Assembly: GCF_005876855.1 (NCBI RefSeq)
Contig: NZ_QLAE01000021.1
Span: forward strand, 23,100-87,099
Reading direction: 5' to 3'
DNA from: Stutzerimonas nosocomialis
GTDB lineage: Bacteria > Pseudomonadota > Gammaproteobacteria > Pseudomonadales > Pseudomonadaceae
DNA length: 64,000 bases
Within the stretch, counting starts at the first letter, position 1; each line of letters opens with the position of its first letter. A program made the position numbers and the translations under genes. A model generated the notes under the pieces. It did not search any database and was not told the DNA's origin. It saw nothing but the letters and a program-made list of their open reading frames with translations. Below, in pieces: positions 28,178 to 40,579 of this stretch.

Positions 28178-29644
28178 TCAGGCGCGCTTCGGCGACCAGT
28201 AGCTGAGCCTGAACAGATCGCGTTCGCCCAGTACGACGACACCCACCACGAAGCTCACCAGGACCAGGCAGATATAGCCGACCAGCTCGTAGAAACCGAC
28301 CGGCTGGGGCAGGTAGCGCAGGGCCGTGACGATCGCCACGGCGGTGGCGATCCAGCGTGCCAGTACCGAAAGGCCAAGTCCGGCCGGCGATGAGCGGTAG
28401 ACGAAGAAACCCATCAGCACCGCCTGCAGTACTGCGCCGATCGAGAAGGCCATGGCCAGGCCGTCCGGGCCGAGTGGGCGATAGAGCAGGGCATCGAGGC
28501 CGATGGTGGTGCCGGAGCTGATCAGCGTCAGCCCGAGGAACAGCCGTGAGCGGTGCTGGGCGAGCAGGGCGCGTCCCCAGAGCAGCGCCAATCCCATGGC
28601 CGGCAGGCCGAAGCCGTAGGCCACCACCAGCGAAGCGGTGGCCTCGGTCTGCGCGACGCCGAATTCGCCTCGCTCGAGCAGCACCTGCACGACGGTTTCC
28701 GGGAAGGAGCAGAGCACCACCGAGGCCGGAACCAGGAACAGAAGGGTCGCCAGCAGCCCCTTGCGGATCGCCGCGGCATAGGCGTCATGGTCCTCGTTGT
28801 TCCAGCTTTCGGCGAACTGCGGGAACAGCACCGCCAGCACCGACAGCGCATAGAGCGTCAGCGGGATGGTGACGATGCGAAACGCGAAGGACAGCATCGA
28901 GATGCTGCCTTCGTCGAGGAAGGAGGCGAACATCCGCTCGGCGAGGATGCAGGCCTGCTGCGCACCGGCGGCCAGCAGGATGGGCGCGAACGCCAGGCCG
29001 AAATCCGTGCTGCGCCCCTTGCCCTCGATCTTCGCCGGCCCGTTGAGGTAACCGATTCGCCGATGCTGGACCAGGATCAGCGCCAGCTGTGGCAGCAGCA
29101 TGCCGATGAAGATCACCATGCCGGTGGGTTCGAACAGCAGGATGCCGATGATCGCGCCGGCATTGAGCAGCACCGGCCGGACCACCGGCAGCACGAAGAT
29201 GCGGTCGAGGTTGAGCAGGGCGCCCTGGCAATAGAGCGCGGCCTGGACCGCGATCAGCAGGGTGCCGACGCAGAACACCAGGCGTCCGGCTTCGATCTGC
29301 TCGGGTGTCCAGCCGGGCGCGAGAAACTTCATCAGCCAGTAGCTGCCGAGGATCGCGATCACGCTGGTCAGTACGCCCATGATCAGCACGCGCCAGTAGA
29401 GCCAGCGGCTGACGTTGATGAACAGTTCCTCGGACTGGCTGCGCAGCTTCTGCAGGTACGGAATCATGGTGTCGCGCAGGGCGAGACCGAGGAAGTTCTC
29501 GAAGAACACCGGAAGGATCAGGGCGACGAAAATGAGGTCGGCCTCCCAGCTCAACCCGAACGTCTTGGCGATGAACAGATCACGCAGAAAAGCCAGCAGA
29601 AAACTGGCGACGGTCAGCGCCAGTATGATGATCGATGCGTTCAT
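28178..29644 (-). CDS. MurJ/MviN-family lipid-linked oligosaccharide flippase
   Basis: Integral membrane protein of 488 residues with about 14 hydrophobic segments, of the MOP superfamily. The N-terminal LRDLFIAKTFGLSWEADLIFVALILP matches the MviN/MurJ opening. AERMFASFLDEGSISMLSFAFRI, LLERGEFG and the late LVVAYGFGLPAMG pattern are also typical. It probably flips a polyprenyl-linked glycan. It may be a second MurJ-like protein for an envelope or exopolysaccharide pathway rather than the essential murein flippase; neighbours do not decide this. Confidence 0.8.
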   Translation of the reverse strand: MNASIIILALTVASFLLAFLRDLFIAKTFGLSWEADLIFVALILPVFFENFLGLALRDTMIPYLQKLRSQSEELFINVSRWLYWRVLIMGVLTSVIAILGSYWLMKFLAPGWTPEQIEAGRLVFCVGTLLIAVQAALYCQGALLNLDRIFVLPVVRPVLLNAGAIIGILLFEPTGMVIFIGMLLPQLALILVQHRRIGYLNGPAKIEGKGRSTDFGLAFAPILLAAGAQQACILAERMFASFLDEGSISMLSFAFRIVTIPLTLYALSVLAVLFPQFAESWNNEDHDAYAAAIRKGLLATLLFLVPASVVLCSFPETVVQVLLERGEFGVAQTEATASLVVAYGFGLPAMGLALLWGRALLAQHRSRLFLGLTLISSGTTIGLDALLYRPLGPDGLAMAFSIGAVLQAVLMGFFVYRSSPAGLGLSVLARWIATAVAIVTALRYLPQPVGFYELVGYICLVLVSFVVGVVVLGERDLFRLSYWSPKRA

Positions 29645-29907
29645 TCCTTGATCCCTTTTGACGGCACGATAGCGCGAGTGCAGGCGCCTATGCCAAGCTG
29701 CTCCTGCTGGGCGGCGGGTGCGCAGAAGCCTGGCCCTCGTCGCCGAACGCTAGATAGACTTTGCCGCTTCTGCTTGGTTCCAGCCTTTTACCGCTAAGCC
29801 AAAGGCCGCCGACGATGCGCGCCGTTACGTAAAAATGCCGTAAAGCCCCTTTGCTCCGGGGCTGTCACTGCTTATGGTTCACGCTCCTTTCAAAGCGATC
29901 CGAGTTC

Positions 29908-31149
29908 ATGTCCGAGGCACATCCTTCTTCTTCGCGGTCAGGCCGTCGCTGGCTGGTCGTTCTGCTCGTCGTTGCAGCCGTCGCGCTGCTGGTCTGGTGG
30001 TTCTGGCCCAAGGCTCCCGAAACCACGCCCCAACGGGCGGCAGGTGCCCGTCCGGCCTTCGGTGCCGCCGGGCCGACGCCGGTGCGCGTGGCGCGGGTCG
30101 AATCAGGCGAATTCCAGGTGTTCTACAAGGCATTGGGCTCTGTCACGCCGCTCAATACCGTGAACGTGCGCAGCCGCGTCGCCGGGGAACTGAAGGAGGT
30201 TCGCTTCGAGGAAGGCCAGCGGGTCAAGGCCGGCGACGTGCTCGCCATCATCGATCCGCGCAGCTATGAAGTCGCCCTGCAGCAGGCCGAAGGCACCCTG
30301 CGGCAGAACCGGGCGCTGCTCCAGAATGCCCGGGTCGACCTGGACCGCTATCGCGGCCTCTACGCCGAGGACAGCATCGCCAAGCAGACCCTCGATACCC
30401 AGCAGGCGCTCTACAACCAGTACGAAGGCACCCTGGCGGCCAACCAGGCGGCCGTCAACGAAGCGAAGCTGAACCTGGAATTCACGCGGATTCGCGCGCC
30501 GATCGACGGCCGCCTCGGGCTGCGTCAGCTGGACCAGGGCAACCTGGTCGCCGCCAACGACGCCACCCCCCTGGTGGTCATCACCCAGACCCAGCCGACG
30601 GCCATCACCTTCACCCTGCCCGAAGGCAACCTCACGCCCGTGCTGTCTCGTTTTCGCGACGGCAACCCGCTGGCCGTCGAGGCCTGGGACCGTGGCGAGA
30701 CGACCCAGCTCGGCAGCGGCGTGCTGCACAGCGTCGACAACCAGATCGACGCGACCACCGGCACCCTGCGGCTGAAGGCGCAGTTCGACAACGAGCAGGA
30801 GCTGCTCATCCCCAACCAGTTCGTCAACGTGCGCCTGCACGTGCAAACCCTCGAGAACGTCGTGCTGGCGCCTTCGGCTGCGTTGCAGTTCGGCAATCGC
30901 GGCACCTTCGTCTATGTCGTCGGCGAGGAAGACAAGGTGGAGCTGCGCCTGATCAAGACCGGCCCCAGCGACGGCGAGACCACGGTGATCACCGAGGGCC
31001 TGCAGCCCGGCGAGCGCATCGTCATGGAAGGCACCGACCGCCTGCGCGACGGCAACCGCGTCGAGGTGGTCGGCAGTCGGCGGATGGCCGAGGGCGCCGC
31101 CGAACGCCCGGTACTGGGCGGTGAGGAAGCGGAGCGCCGCGAGCAATGA
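29908..31149 (+). CDS. muxA: RND efflux periplasmic adaptor MuxA (MdtA-like)
   Basis: Membrane-fusion protein of 413 residues linking the RND pump to the outer-membrane channel. An N-terminal membrane anchor ([19 protein letters not shown]) follows a short basic stretch. The lipoyl/hairpin region ([20 protein letters not shown], then the coiled-coil about residues 115-180) and the beta-barrel domain match MdtA. The start at 29908 was chosen because the upstream codons lack similarity. Its stop overlaps the muxB start (ATGA). Two RND genes plus an OMF downstream identify the MdtABC/MuxABC-OpmB type. Confidence 0.92.
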   Translation: MSEAHPSSSRSGRRWLVVLLVVAAVALLVWWFWPKAPETTPQRAAGARPAFGAAGPTPVRVARVESGEFQVFYKALGSVTPLNTVNVRSRVAGELKEVRFEEGQRVKAGDVLAIIDPRSYEVALQQAEGTLRQNRALLQNARVDLDRYRGLYAEDSIAKQTLDTQQALYNQYEGTLAANQAAVNEAKLNLEFTRIRAPIDGRLGLRQLDQGNLVAANDATPLVVITQTQPTAITFTLPEGNLTPVLSRFRDGNPLAVEAWDRGETTQLGSGVLHSVDNQIDATTGTLRLKAQFDNEQELLIPNQFVNVRLHVQTLENVVLAPSAALQFGNRGTFVYVVGEEDKVELRLIKTGPSDGETTVITEGLQPGERIVMEGTDRLRDGNRVEVVGSRRMAEGAAERPVLGGEEAERREQ

Positions 31150-34100
31150 ACATCTCGCGGTTGTTCATCCTGCGGCCGGTCGCGACCACTCTCAGCATGA
31201 TCGCGATCCTGCTGGCCGGCCTGATCGCCTACCGGCTGCTGCCGGTCGCGGCCCTGCCGCAGGTGGACTACCCGACCATCCGGGTGATGACGCTCTATCC
31301 GGGCGCCAGTCCCGAGGTGATGACCAGTGCGGTGACGGCGCCGCTGGAACGTCAGTTCGGGCAGATGCCCGGGCTGCAGCAGATGTCCTCGACCAGCTCC
31401 GGTGGCGCCTCGGTCATCACCCTGCGCTTTTCCCTGGACGTTCCGCTCGACGTCGCCGAGCAGGAAGTCCAGGCCGCGATCAACGCCGGCTCCAACCTGC
31501 TGCCCAACGACCTTCCGGCCCCGCCGGTGTACAACAAGGTCAACCCGGCCGACACGCCGGTGCTGACCCTCGCGATCACCTCCGAGAGCCTGTCGCTGCC
31601 GGCCCTTCACGATCTGGTCGATACGCGCATGGCCCAGCGCCTGGCGCAGATCAACGGCGTCGGCATGGTCACCCTGGCCGGTGGTCAGCGCCCGGCGGTG
31701 CGCATCCGCGCCAACCCCGAGGCGCTTGCCGCGTACGGCCTGTCGATGGCCGACGTGCGATCGCTGATCACCAGTGCCAACGTCAACCAGCCCAAGGGCA
31801 ACTTCGACGGCCCGACCCGGGTGTCGATGCTCGACGCCAACGATCAGCTGCGCTCGCCCGAGGAGTACGGCGAACTCATCCTGGCCTATCAGGACGGTGC
31901 CACGCTGCGCCTGAAGGACGTCGCCACCATCGTCGATGGCGCCGAGAACGAGCGTCTCGCGGCCTGGGCCAACGAAAGCCGTGCGGTGCTGGTGAACATC
32001 CAGCGCCAGCCCGGCGCCAACGTCATCGACGTGGTCGAGCGAATCCAGGCGCTGCTGCCCGAAGTGGCCAAGAGCATGCCGGCCGGCCTCGACGTCGTCG
32101 TGCTCACCGACCGCACCCAGACCATCCGCGCCTCGGTGCGCGACGTGCAGCACGAGCTGCTGCTGGCCACCGCGCTGGTGGTGATGGTGACGTTCGTGTT
32201 CCTCAAGCGCCTGTCGGCGACCATCATTCCGTCCATCGCGGTGCCCCTGTCGCTGGTCGGCACGTTCGCGGTGATGTACCTGTGCGGGTTCTCGCTGAAC
32301 AACCTCACCCTGATGGCTCTGACCATCGCCACGGGTTTCGTGGTGGACGACGCCATCGTCATGCTGGAGAACATCGCCCGGCACCTGGAGGAGGGCGAGA
32401 CACCGCTGCAGGCGGCGCTCAAGGGCGCGCGGCAGATCAGCTTCACGCTGATCTCGCTGACCTTCTCGCTGATCGCCGTGCTGATTCCGCTGCTGTTCAT
32501 GCAGGACGTGGTCGGGCGGCTGTTCCGCGAGTTCGCCATCACCCTGGCGGTGGCGATCCTGATTTCGCTGGTGGTGTCGCTCACGCTGACGCCGATGATG
32601 TGCGCCAAGCTGCTCAAGCGCGAAAGCGACGAGCACAGCAAGCCCGACTGGGTCGAACGGCTGATCGGTGGCTATTCGCGATGGCTCACCTGGGTGCTGC
32701 GGCATCAGACCCTGACCCTGCTGGTCGCCGTCGCGACCCTGGGCCTCACGGTGCTCCTCTATCTGATCGTGCCCAAGGGCTTCTTCCCGGTGCAGGACAC
32801 CGGTGTGATCCAGGGCATCAGCGAGGCACCGCAGTCGATTTCATTCCGCGCCATGAGCGAGCGTCAGCAGGAGCTGGCCAGGATCATCCTCGCCGACCCG
32901 GCGGTGACCAGCCTGTCTTCTTATATAGGTGTCGACGGCGACAACGTGACGCTCAACAGCGGCCGGATGCTGATCAACCTGCTGCCCCACGGCGAGCGCA
33001 CCGAGACGGCCAGCCAGGTGATCGAACGCCTGCGCCCGCAATTGGCCGAGCTGCCGGGTATCCAGCTCTATCTGCAGCCGGTCCAGGACCTCTCCATCGA
33101 GGATCGCATCAGCCGCACGCAGTTCCAGTTCAGCCTCGAGTCGCCCGATTCGGCGCTGCTCGAGGAGTGGACGCCGCGCCTGGTCGAGGCGCTGCGCGAG
33201 CGTCCGGAGCTGACCGACGTGGCCAGCGACCTGCAGAGCAGCGGCTTGCAGGTCTACCTGGACATCGACCGCGACGCGGCGGCGCGACTGGGCATCAGCA
33301 TCTCGGCGATCACCGATGCGCTCTATGACGCCTATGGCCAGCGGCAGATCTCGACCATCTTCACCCAGGCCAGCCAGTACCGCGTGGTGCTGGAGGCCGA
33401 GGCGGGCGGCCAGCTCGGCGCGCGGGCGCTGGAGCAGCTGTTCGTCGACAGCGAGGGCGGCACGCCGGTACGCCTGTCGAGCCTGGCGCGGATCGAGCAG
33501 CGCTCCGCGCCCTTGCTGATCAATCACATCGGCCAGTTTCCGGCGGTCACGCTGTCGTTCAACCTGGCGCCGAGGGTTTCGCTGGGGCATGCGGTCGAGA
33601 TCATCGAACAGGTCGAGCAGGAAATCGGCATGCCCGGCGGTATCCAGACGCGCTTCCAGGGCGCGGCAGAGGCCTTCCGTGCGTCGCTGTCGAGCACGCT
33701 GCTGCTGATCCTGGCGGCGGTGGTGACGATGTACATCGTGCTGGGGGTGCTCTACGAGAGCTACATCCATCCGATCACCATCCTCTCGACGCTGCCCTCG
33801 GCCGCGGTCGGCGCATTGCTGGCGCTGCTGATCAGCGGCAACGACCTGGGCCTGATCGCGATCATCGGGATCATCCTGCTGATCGGCATCGTCAAGAAGA
33901 ACGCGATCATGATGATCGACTTCGCCCTCGAGGCCGAACGTCACCAGGGCATGACGCCCGAGCAGGCGATCTACCGTGCCGCGCTGTTGCGCTTCAGGCC
34001 GATCCTGATGACGACGCTGGCGGCGCTGTTCGGCGCGATCCCGCTGATGCTCGCCTCCGGCTCGGGCGCCGAGTTGCGTCAGCCGCTGGGTCTGGTGCTG

Positions 34101-34226
34101 GTGGGCGGGCTGCTGGTGAGCCAGGTGCTGACGCTGTTCACCACGCCGGTGATCTACCTGTTCTTCGATCGCCTCGGGCAGCGCTTGCGGCGCAACGAGG
34201 ACGGCAACCTGGAGGTGCAGGCATGA
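31146..34226 (+). CDS. muxB: RND efflux pump subunit MuxB (MdtB-like)
   Basis: Inner-membrane proton-drug antiporter of 1026 residues, with 12 membrane helices and two large periplasmic loops. The N terminus [18 protein letters not shown] and the proton-relay motif [13 protein letters not shown] (adjacent Asp pair in TM4) are present. It forms a hetero-multimer with MuxC, as MdtB and MdtC do in E. coli, where they export bile salts, novobiocin and similar compounds. It is fourth-base coupled to muxA. Confidence 0.93.
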   Translation: MNISRLFILRPVATTLSMIAILLAGLIAYRLLPVAALPQVDYPTIRVMTLYPGASPEVMTSAVTAPLERQFGQMPGLQQMSSTSSGGASVITLRFSLDVPLDVAEQEVQAAINAGSNLLPNDLPAPPVYNKVNPADTPVLTLAITSESLSLPALHDLVDTRMAQRLAQINGVGMVTLAGGQRPAVRIRANPEALAAYGLSMADVRSLITSANVNQPKGNFDGPTRVSMLDANDQLRSPEEYGELILAYQDGATLRLKDVATIVDGAENERLAAWANESRAVLVNIQRQPGANVIDVVERIQALLPEVAKSMPAGLDVVVLTDRTQTIRASVRDVQHELLLATALVVMVTFVFLKRLSATIIPSIAVPLSLVGTFAVMYLCGFSLNNLTLMALTIATGFVVDDAIVMLENIARHLEEGETPLQAALKGARQISFTLISLTFSLIAVLIPLLFMQDVVGRLFREFAITLAVAILISLVVSLTLTPMMCAKLLKRESDEHSKPDWVERLIGGYSRWLTWVLRHQTLTLLVAVATLGLTVLLYLIVPKGFFPVQDTGVIQGISEAPQSISFRAMSERQQELARIILADPAVTSLSSYIGVDGDNVTLNSGRMLINLLPHGERTETASQVIERLRPQLAELPGIQLYLQPVQDLSIEDRISRTQFQFSLESPDSALLEEWTPRLVEALRERPELTDVASDLQSSGLQVYLDIDRDAAARLGISISAITDALYDAYGQRQISTIFTQASQYRVVLEAEAGGQLGARALEQLFVDSEGGTPVRLSSLARIEQRSAPLLINHIGQFPAVTLSFNLAPRVSLGHAVEIIEQVEQEIGMPGGIQTRFQGAAEAFRASLSSTLLLILAAVVTMYIVLGVLYESYIHPITILSTLPSAAVGALLALLISGNDLGLIAIIGIILLIGIVKKNAIMMIDFALEAERHQGMTPEQAIYRAALLRFRPILMTTLAALFGAIPLMLASGSGAELRQPLGLVLVGGLLVSQVLTLFTTPVIYLFFDRLGQRLRRNEDGNLEVQA

Positions 34227-34257
34227 CGTGCGGATGCCAGGCGGCAAGCGGCAAGCC

Positions 34258-37200
34258 ATGAACCTTTCCGCTCCTTTCATCGCACGCCCGGTGGCGACCA
34301 TGCTGCTGAGCCTGGCGATCCTGTTGCTGGGCGGCGTCAGCTTCGGCCTGCTGCCGGTCTCGCCACTGCCGAACATGGATTTCCCGGTGATCACGGTGCA
34401 GGCCAGCCTGCCCGGCGCCAGCCCGGAAATCATGGCGTCCAGCGTGGCAACGCCTCTCGAACGCGCCCTGGGCACGATCGCGGGCGTCGACCAAATGAGC
34501 AGCCGCAGCAGCCAGGGCTCGACGCGCATCACCATCCAGTTCGACCTGGGGCGCGACATCAACGGCGCGGCGCGGGACGTGCAGGCGGCCATCAATGCGT
34601 CGCGCAACCTGTTGCCCAGCGGCATGCGCAGCATGCCCACCTACCGCAAGATCAACCCGTCCCAGGCGCCGATCATGGTGCTGTCGCTGACCTCCGAGGT
34701 GCTCGACAAGGGGCAGCTCTACGACATCGCCTCGACCATCATGGCGCAGAAGCTTTCCCAGGTGGTCGGGGTCGGCGAGGTTCAGGTCGGTGGCAGTTCG
34801 TTGCCGGCGGTGCGCGTCGAATTGCAGCCGCAGCAGCTGGAGCAGTACGGCGTGTCCCTGGACGAGGTGCGCCGCACCATCGCCGAGGCGAACGTGCGGC
34901 GGCCCAAGGGCATGGTCGAGGACGACACGCAGCACTGGCAGATCCGTGCCAGCGACCAGCTGCGCAAGGCCGCCGACTACGTGCCGCTGATCATCCGCTA
35001 TCAGGATGGCGCGAGCCTGCGGCTGGGCGACGTGGCCAAGGTGCAGGACGCGGTCGAGGACCGTTACAACGCCGGCTTCTTCAATAACGAACAGGCCGTG
35101 CTGCTGGTGATCAACCGCCAGGCCGGCGCCAACATCATCGAGACCATCGAGGGGATTCGCGCCGAACTCCCGGCCCTGCAGGCGATCCTGCCCGGCAGCG
35201 TCAACCTGGACGTCGCGATGGACCGCACACCGGTGATCCGCGCCACCCTGCACGAGGCCGAGCGCACCCTGCTGATCGCCATCGCGCTGGTCATCCTGCT
35301 GGTGTTCCTGTTCCTCGGGCGCCTGCGCAGCGCACTGATTCCCGCGCTGGCCGTGCCGGTCTCGCTGGTCGGCACCTTCGCCGTGATGTACCTGTTCGGC
35401 TTTTCCCTCAACGTGCTCTCGCTGATGGCGCTGATCCTGGCGGCCGGGCTGGTGGTGGACGATGCCATCGTGGTGCTGGAGAACATCGCCCGGCACATCG
35501 ACGAGGGCATGCCACCCTTGAAGGCGGCCTATGTCGGCACCCGCGAGGTCGGGTTCACGTTGCTGTCGATGAACCTGTCGCTGGTCGTGGTGTTCGTCTC
35601 GATCCTGTTCATGGGCGGCATCGTCGAGCGGCTGTTCCGCGAATTTTCCATCACGCTCGCCGCGGCCATCCTGGTTTCGCTGCTGGTCTCGCTGACCCTG
35701 ACGCCGATGCTCTGCGCGCGCTGGCTCAAACCGCACCGGCAGGAAGAAGAGGGGCGCCTGCACCGCTGGAGCCATCAGGCGCACCAGTGGCTGCTGGGCT
35801 ACTACGACCGCTCGCTGAGCTGGGCGCTGCGTCACCGCCTGATCACCCTGATCAGCCTGCTTGCGACCATCGTGCTGAACGTCGTGCTCTACGTCATGGT
35901 GCCCAAGACCTTCCTGCCGCAGCAGGACACCGGCCAGATCACCGGCTTCATTCGCGGTGACGACGGCATGTCGTTCCAGGTGATGCAGCCCAAGATGGAG
36001 ATCTTCCGCAAGGCGGTGCTGGCCGATCCCGCTGTCGAAAGCGTGGCCGGCTTCGTCGGGGGGCAGGGCGGCATCAACAACGCCTTCATGATCGTGCGCC
36101 TCAAGCCCCTGTCCGAGCGCGGCATTTCGGCGCAGAAGGTGATCGAGCGCATCCGCGCGCAACAGCCGACGGTGCCGGGGGCGCGGATGTTCCTGATGGC
36201 CGACCAGGACCTGCAGTTCGGTGGCGGTGGGCGTCAGCGCAGCTCCGAGTATTCCTACACGCTGCTCAGCGGCGACCTGGAGCAGCTGCGCACCTGGCTG
36301 CCGCAGGTCAACCAGGCGCTGCGCGAGCTGCCGGAGCTGACCAGCATCGACGCCAACGAAGGGCGGGGCGCCCAGCAGATCAGCCTGAAGGTCGATCGGG
36401 ATGCCGCGCGGCGCCTGGGCGTGGACATGGCGACCGTCACCACGCTGCTCAACAACGCCTTCAGCCAGCGGCAGATCTCCACCATCTACGAGAGCCTCAA
36501 CCAGTACCGGGTGGTGATGGAGATCGACCCCAGATACGCCCAGTACCCCGAGGTACTCGAACAGGTCCATGTCATCACCAGCGACGGCCGACGGGTGCCG
36601 CTGTCGGCCTTCGCCCGCTACGAGCGCAGCCTGGAGAACGACCGGGTCAGCCACGACGGGCAGTTCGCCGCGGAGAACATCGACTTCGACCTGGCGCCCG
36701 GTGTCAGCCTGGATCAGGCCACCGTCGCGATCGAGCGCGCCGTCGCGGCCATCGGCCTTCCGTCGGAGGTGCAGGGCCGCCTCGGCGGCACGGGCAGCGC
36801 GTTCCAGTCGACCCAGGACAGCCAGCCGCTGATGATCCTCGGCGCGCTGCTGCTGGTGTACATCGTGCTCGGCATTCTCTACGAGAGCTACATCCATCCG
36901 TTGACGATCCTGTCCACCCTGCCTTCGGCCGGCGTCGGCGCGCTGCTGGCGATCCTCCTGACCGGCCAGCAGTTCAGCCTGATCTCGCTGCTCGGCCTGT
37001 TCCTGCTGATCGGCGTGGTGAAGAAGAACGCCATCCTGATGGTGGACCTGGCCCTGCAGTTCGAGCGCTACGACAAGCTGGCGCCGGAGGAATCCATTCG
37101 CCGGGCTTGCCTGTTGCGTTTCCGGCCCATCCTGATGACCACCCTGGCGGCGATTCTCGGTGCGCTGCCGTTGCTGCTCGGCGGCGCCGAGGGCTCGGAG

Positions 37201-37365
37201 ATGCGCCAGCCCCTGGGCCTGTCGATCATCGGCGGGCTGTTGCTGAGCCAGGTGCTGACGCTTTACACCACGCCGGTGGTCTATCTGTATTTCGACCGCC
37301 TGCGTCATCGGTTCAATCGCTGGCGTGGTATCCGTACCGACGCCGCTCTGGATAACCCGTTATGA
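34258..37365 (+). CDS. muxC: RND efflux pump subunit MuxC (MdtC-like)
   Basis: Second RND transporter, 1035 residues. The ATG at 34258 gives the standard RND opening MNLSAPFIARPVATMLL; a GTG ten codons upstream is also in frame but less likely. The proton-relay Asp pair is in LVVDDAIVVLENI, and KKNAILMVDLALQFER marks TM10-11. It lies 31 bp after muxB, and its stop overlaps the opmB start. Two adjacent non-identical RND genes are diagnostic for the MdtBC/MuxBC class. Confidence 0.93.
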   Translation: MNLSAPFIARPVATMLLSLAILLLGGVSFGLLPVSPLPNMDFPVITVQASLPGASPEIMASSVATPLERALGTIAGVDQMSSRSSQGSTRITIQFDLGRDINGAARDVQAAINASRNLLPSGMRSMPTYRKINPSQAPIMVLSLTSEVLDKGQLYDIASTIMAQKLSQVVGVGEVQVGGSSLPAVRVELQPQQLEQYGVSLDEVRRTIAEANVRRPKGMVEDDTQHWQIRASDQLRKAADYVPLIIRYQDGASLRLGDVAKVQDAVEDRYNAGFFNNEQAVLLVINRQAGANIIETIEGIRAELPALQAILPGSVNLDVAMDRTPVIRATLHEAERTLLIAIALVILLVFLFLGRLRSALIPALAVPVSLVGTFAVMYLFGFSLNVLSLMALILAAGLVVDDAIVVLENIARHIDEGMPPLKAAYVGTREVGFTLLSMNLSLVVVFVSILFMGGIVERLFREFSITLAAAILVSLLVSLTLTPMLCARWLKPHRQEEEGRLHRWSHQAHQWLLGYYDRSLSWALRHRLITLISLLATIVLNVVLYVMVPKTFLPQQDTGQITGFIRGDDGMSFQVMQPKMEIFRKAVLADPAVESVAGFVGGQGGINNAFMIVRLKPLSERGISAQKVIERIRAQQPTVPGARMFLMADQDLQFGGGGRQRSSEYSYTLLSGDLEQLRTWLPQVNQALRELPELTSIDANEGRGAQQISLKVDRDAARRLGVDMATVTTLLNNAFSQRQISTIYESLNQYRVVMEIDPRYAQYPEVLEQVHVITSDGRRVPLSAFARYERSLENDRVSHDGQFAAENIDFDLAPGVSLDQATVAIERAVAAIGLPSEVQGRLGGTGSAFQSTQDSQPLMILGALLLVYIVLGILYESYIHPLTILSTLPSAGVGALLAILLTGQQFSLISLLGLFLLIGVVKKNAILMVDLALQFERYDKLAPEESIRRACLLRFRPILMTTLAAILGALPLLLGGAEGSEMRQPLGLSIIGGLLLSQVLTLYTTPVVYLYFDRLRHRFNRWRGIRTDAALDNPL

Positions 37366-38843
37366 GCATGACCCGTTCCAACCCGGATCGTCCTATCCCG
37401 GCGATGCGTCCCCTTGCCGTCGCCGTGCTGGCGCTGTCCCTTGGTGGCTGCACCCTGGGCCCCGACTACCAGCGCCCGACGTTGCCCGCGCCGGCTGAAT
37501 TCAAGCAAGCCTCGGGCTGGAAGGCCGCAGCGCCCGCCGACGCCTTGCAGCGCGGCGCCTGGTGGCAGCTGTATGGCGATCCCGAGCTCGACGCGCTGGT
37601 CGAGCGCCTGAACGTCTCCAACCAGAGTCTGGCCGCGGCCGAAGCGCAGTACCGCCAGGCCCGCGCACTGGTGCGCGGTGCCCGTTCGCAGCTGTTCCCG
37701 CTGGTCGGCGCGAGTGGCGGTGTCACCCGCTCCAGCCAGGGAAGCGGGAGCAGCAGCTCGCAGTTCGACCAGGGCAGCAGCCGTCGCGACAACTACGAGG
37801 CGGGAGTGAGCGCCTCCTGGGAACTGGATATCTGGGGCCGCCTGCGGCGCAACCTGGAGGCCAACCGGGCCAATGCCGAGGCCAGCGCCGCCGACCTTGC
37901 GGCGGTCAAGCTGAGCCTGCAGGCCGAGCTGGTGCAGACCTACCTGCAGCTGCGGGTGCTCGATGAACAGCAGCGCCTGCTCGACCAGACCGTGGCGTCC
38001 TTCGAACGCTCGCTGCGCCTGACCCAGAACCAGTACAACGCCGGCATCGTTCCGCGTTCGGACGTCGCCCAGGCGATGACTCAACTCAAGAGCACCCAGG
38101 CCCAGGCGATCGACCTGAAGTGGCAGCGTGCGCAGCTCGAGCACGCGATCGCCGTGCTGGTCGGCGTTGCGCCGTCCGAACTCGGCATCGCCGTGAGCGA
38201 CCGCATCCCGTCGTTGCCGCACGTCCCGCTTGCCTTGCCGAGCGAGCTGCTCGAACGGCGGCCGGACATCGCTTCGGCGGAGCGCCAGGTGATCGCCGCC
38301 AACGCGCAGATCGGTGTTACCCAGGCAGCCTGGTATCCGGACCTGACCCTGTCGGCCAGCGGCGGCTATCGCAACAGCAGCTTCAGCGATCTGTTCAGCG
38401 TGCCCAACCGTTTCTGGTCGCTGGGCCCGCAACTGGCGGTCACCTTGCTCGACTTCGGCAGTCGCCGCGCCGAGCTGGAACGCGCCGAGGCGGCGTACGA
38501 CCAGACGGTCGCCAACTACCGGGAAACGGTGCTGCAGGGCTTCCGCGAGGTCGAGGACTACCTCGTCCAGCTGCGCGTGCTGGAGGAAGAGGCGGTGGTA
38601 CAGCGTGAGGCACTGGAGGCGGCCCAGGAGTCGCTGCGGCTGATCGAAAACCAGTACCGTGCCGGTACGGTGGACTTCATCAGCGTCGCCACGGTGCAAT
38701 CCAACGCGTTGAGCAACGAGCGCACCAACCTCAGCCTGCTGGGCAGCCGCCTCACTGCCAGCGTGCAACTGATCGCCGCGCTCGGCGGCGGCTGGCAGAG
38801 CAGCGCACTGCAATCCGACGCGCCGGGCGCGAGCACCGAATAG
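37362..38843 (+). CDS. opmB: outer-membrane efflux channel OpmB (OprM/NodT family)
   Basis: Outer-membrane factor lipoprotein of 493 residues. The lipobox LSLGGC gives an acylated Cys near residue 28, followed by TLGPDYQRP, the usual OprM-family start. Two coiled-coil repeats (SWELDIWGRLRRNLEANRA and SAERQVIAANAQIGVTQAA, with WYPDLTLSASGGYR) form the trimeric tunnel. It overlaps muxC by 4 bp and ends the operon at a strong terminator. Confidence 0.93.
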   Translation: MSMTRSNPDRPIPAMRPLAVAVLALSLGGCTLGPDYQRPTLPAPAEFKQASGWKAAAPADALQRGAWWQLYGDPELDALVERLNVSNQSLAAAEAQYRQARALVRGARSQLFPLVGASGGVTRSSQGSGSSSSQFDQGSSRRDNYEAGVSASWELDIWGRLRRNLEANRANAEASAADLAAVKLSLQAELVQTYLQLRVLDEQQRLLDQTVASFERSLRLTQNQYNAGIVPRSDVAQAMTQLKSTQAQAIDLKWQRAQLEHAIAVLVGVAPSELGIAVSDRIPSLPHVPLALPSELLERRPDIASAERQVIAANAQIGVTQAAWYPDLTLSASGGYRNSSFSDLFSVPNRFWSLGPQLAVTLLDFGSRRAELERAEAAYDQTVANYRETVLQGFREVEDYLVQLRVLEEEAVVQREALEAAQESLRLIENQYRAGTVDFISVATVQSNALSNERTNLSLLGSRLTASVQLIAALGGGWQSSALQSDAPGASTE

Positions 38844-38859
38844 CCATCCACCAGGCATG

Positions 38860-38888
38860 AAAAAACCAGGCCGGAGCCTGGTTTTTTT
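38860..38888. terminator. bidirectional intrinsic terminator between opmB and the orphan dctP-type gene
   Basis: A-run, stem CCAGGC / GCCTGG with a CGGA loop, then seven T residues. The A-run before the stem lets it work on the minus strand too, ending the convergent binding-protein gene (stop at 38908). Confidence 0.93.
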
Positions 38889-38907
38889 ATGCCTTGCTGC
38901 GCGGCGC

Positions 38908-40504
<1,597 letters not shown>

Positions 40505-40518
40505 TTGATATTCATCAA
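40505..40518 (+). promoter_or_regulatory. FNR/DNR box and promoter of the nos operon
   Basis: TTGATATTCATCAA is a perfect match to the FNR/ANR/DNR consensus TTGAT-N4-ATCAA. With the box centred at -41.5, the -10 should fall at 40541-40546, and TACCAT is found at 40542-40547. Transcription is therefore expected to start near 40554, about 26 bases before the nosR ATG. Confidence 0.92.
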
Positions 40519-40579
40519 GGAGAGACGCCCGCAGCGCTGACTACCATCGCGTCACATTCAGCTGTGAAGCAGACACGTC

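Noticed and set aside
28033-28242. Small minus-strand ORF in the gap after the MurJ-family gene
   Set aside because: It overlaps the end of the flippase gene in another frame, runs through the flippase terminator hairpin and has low-complexity Pro/Ala content.
34138-37308. Minus-strand open frame of over 1000 codons antisense to muxC
   Set aside because: Low-complexity Asp/Gln/His/Arg composition typical of the reverse of high-GC genes; the RND transporter on the plus strand is unmistakable.
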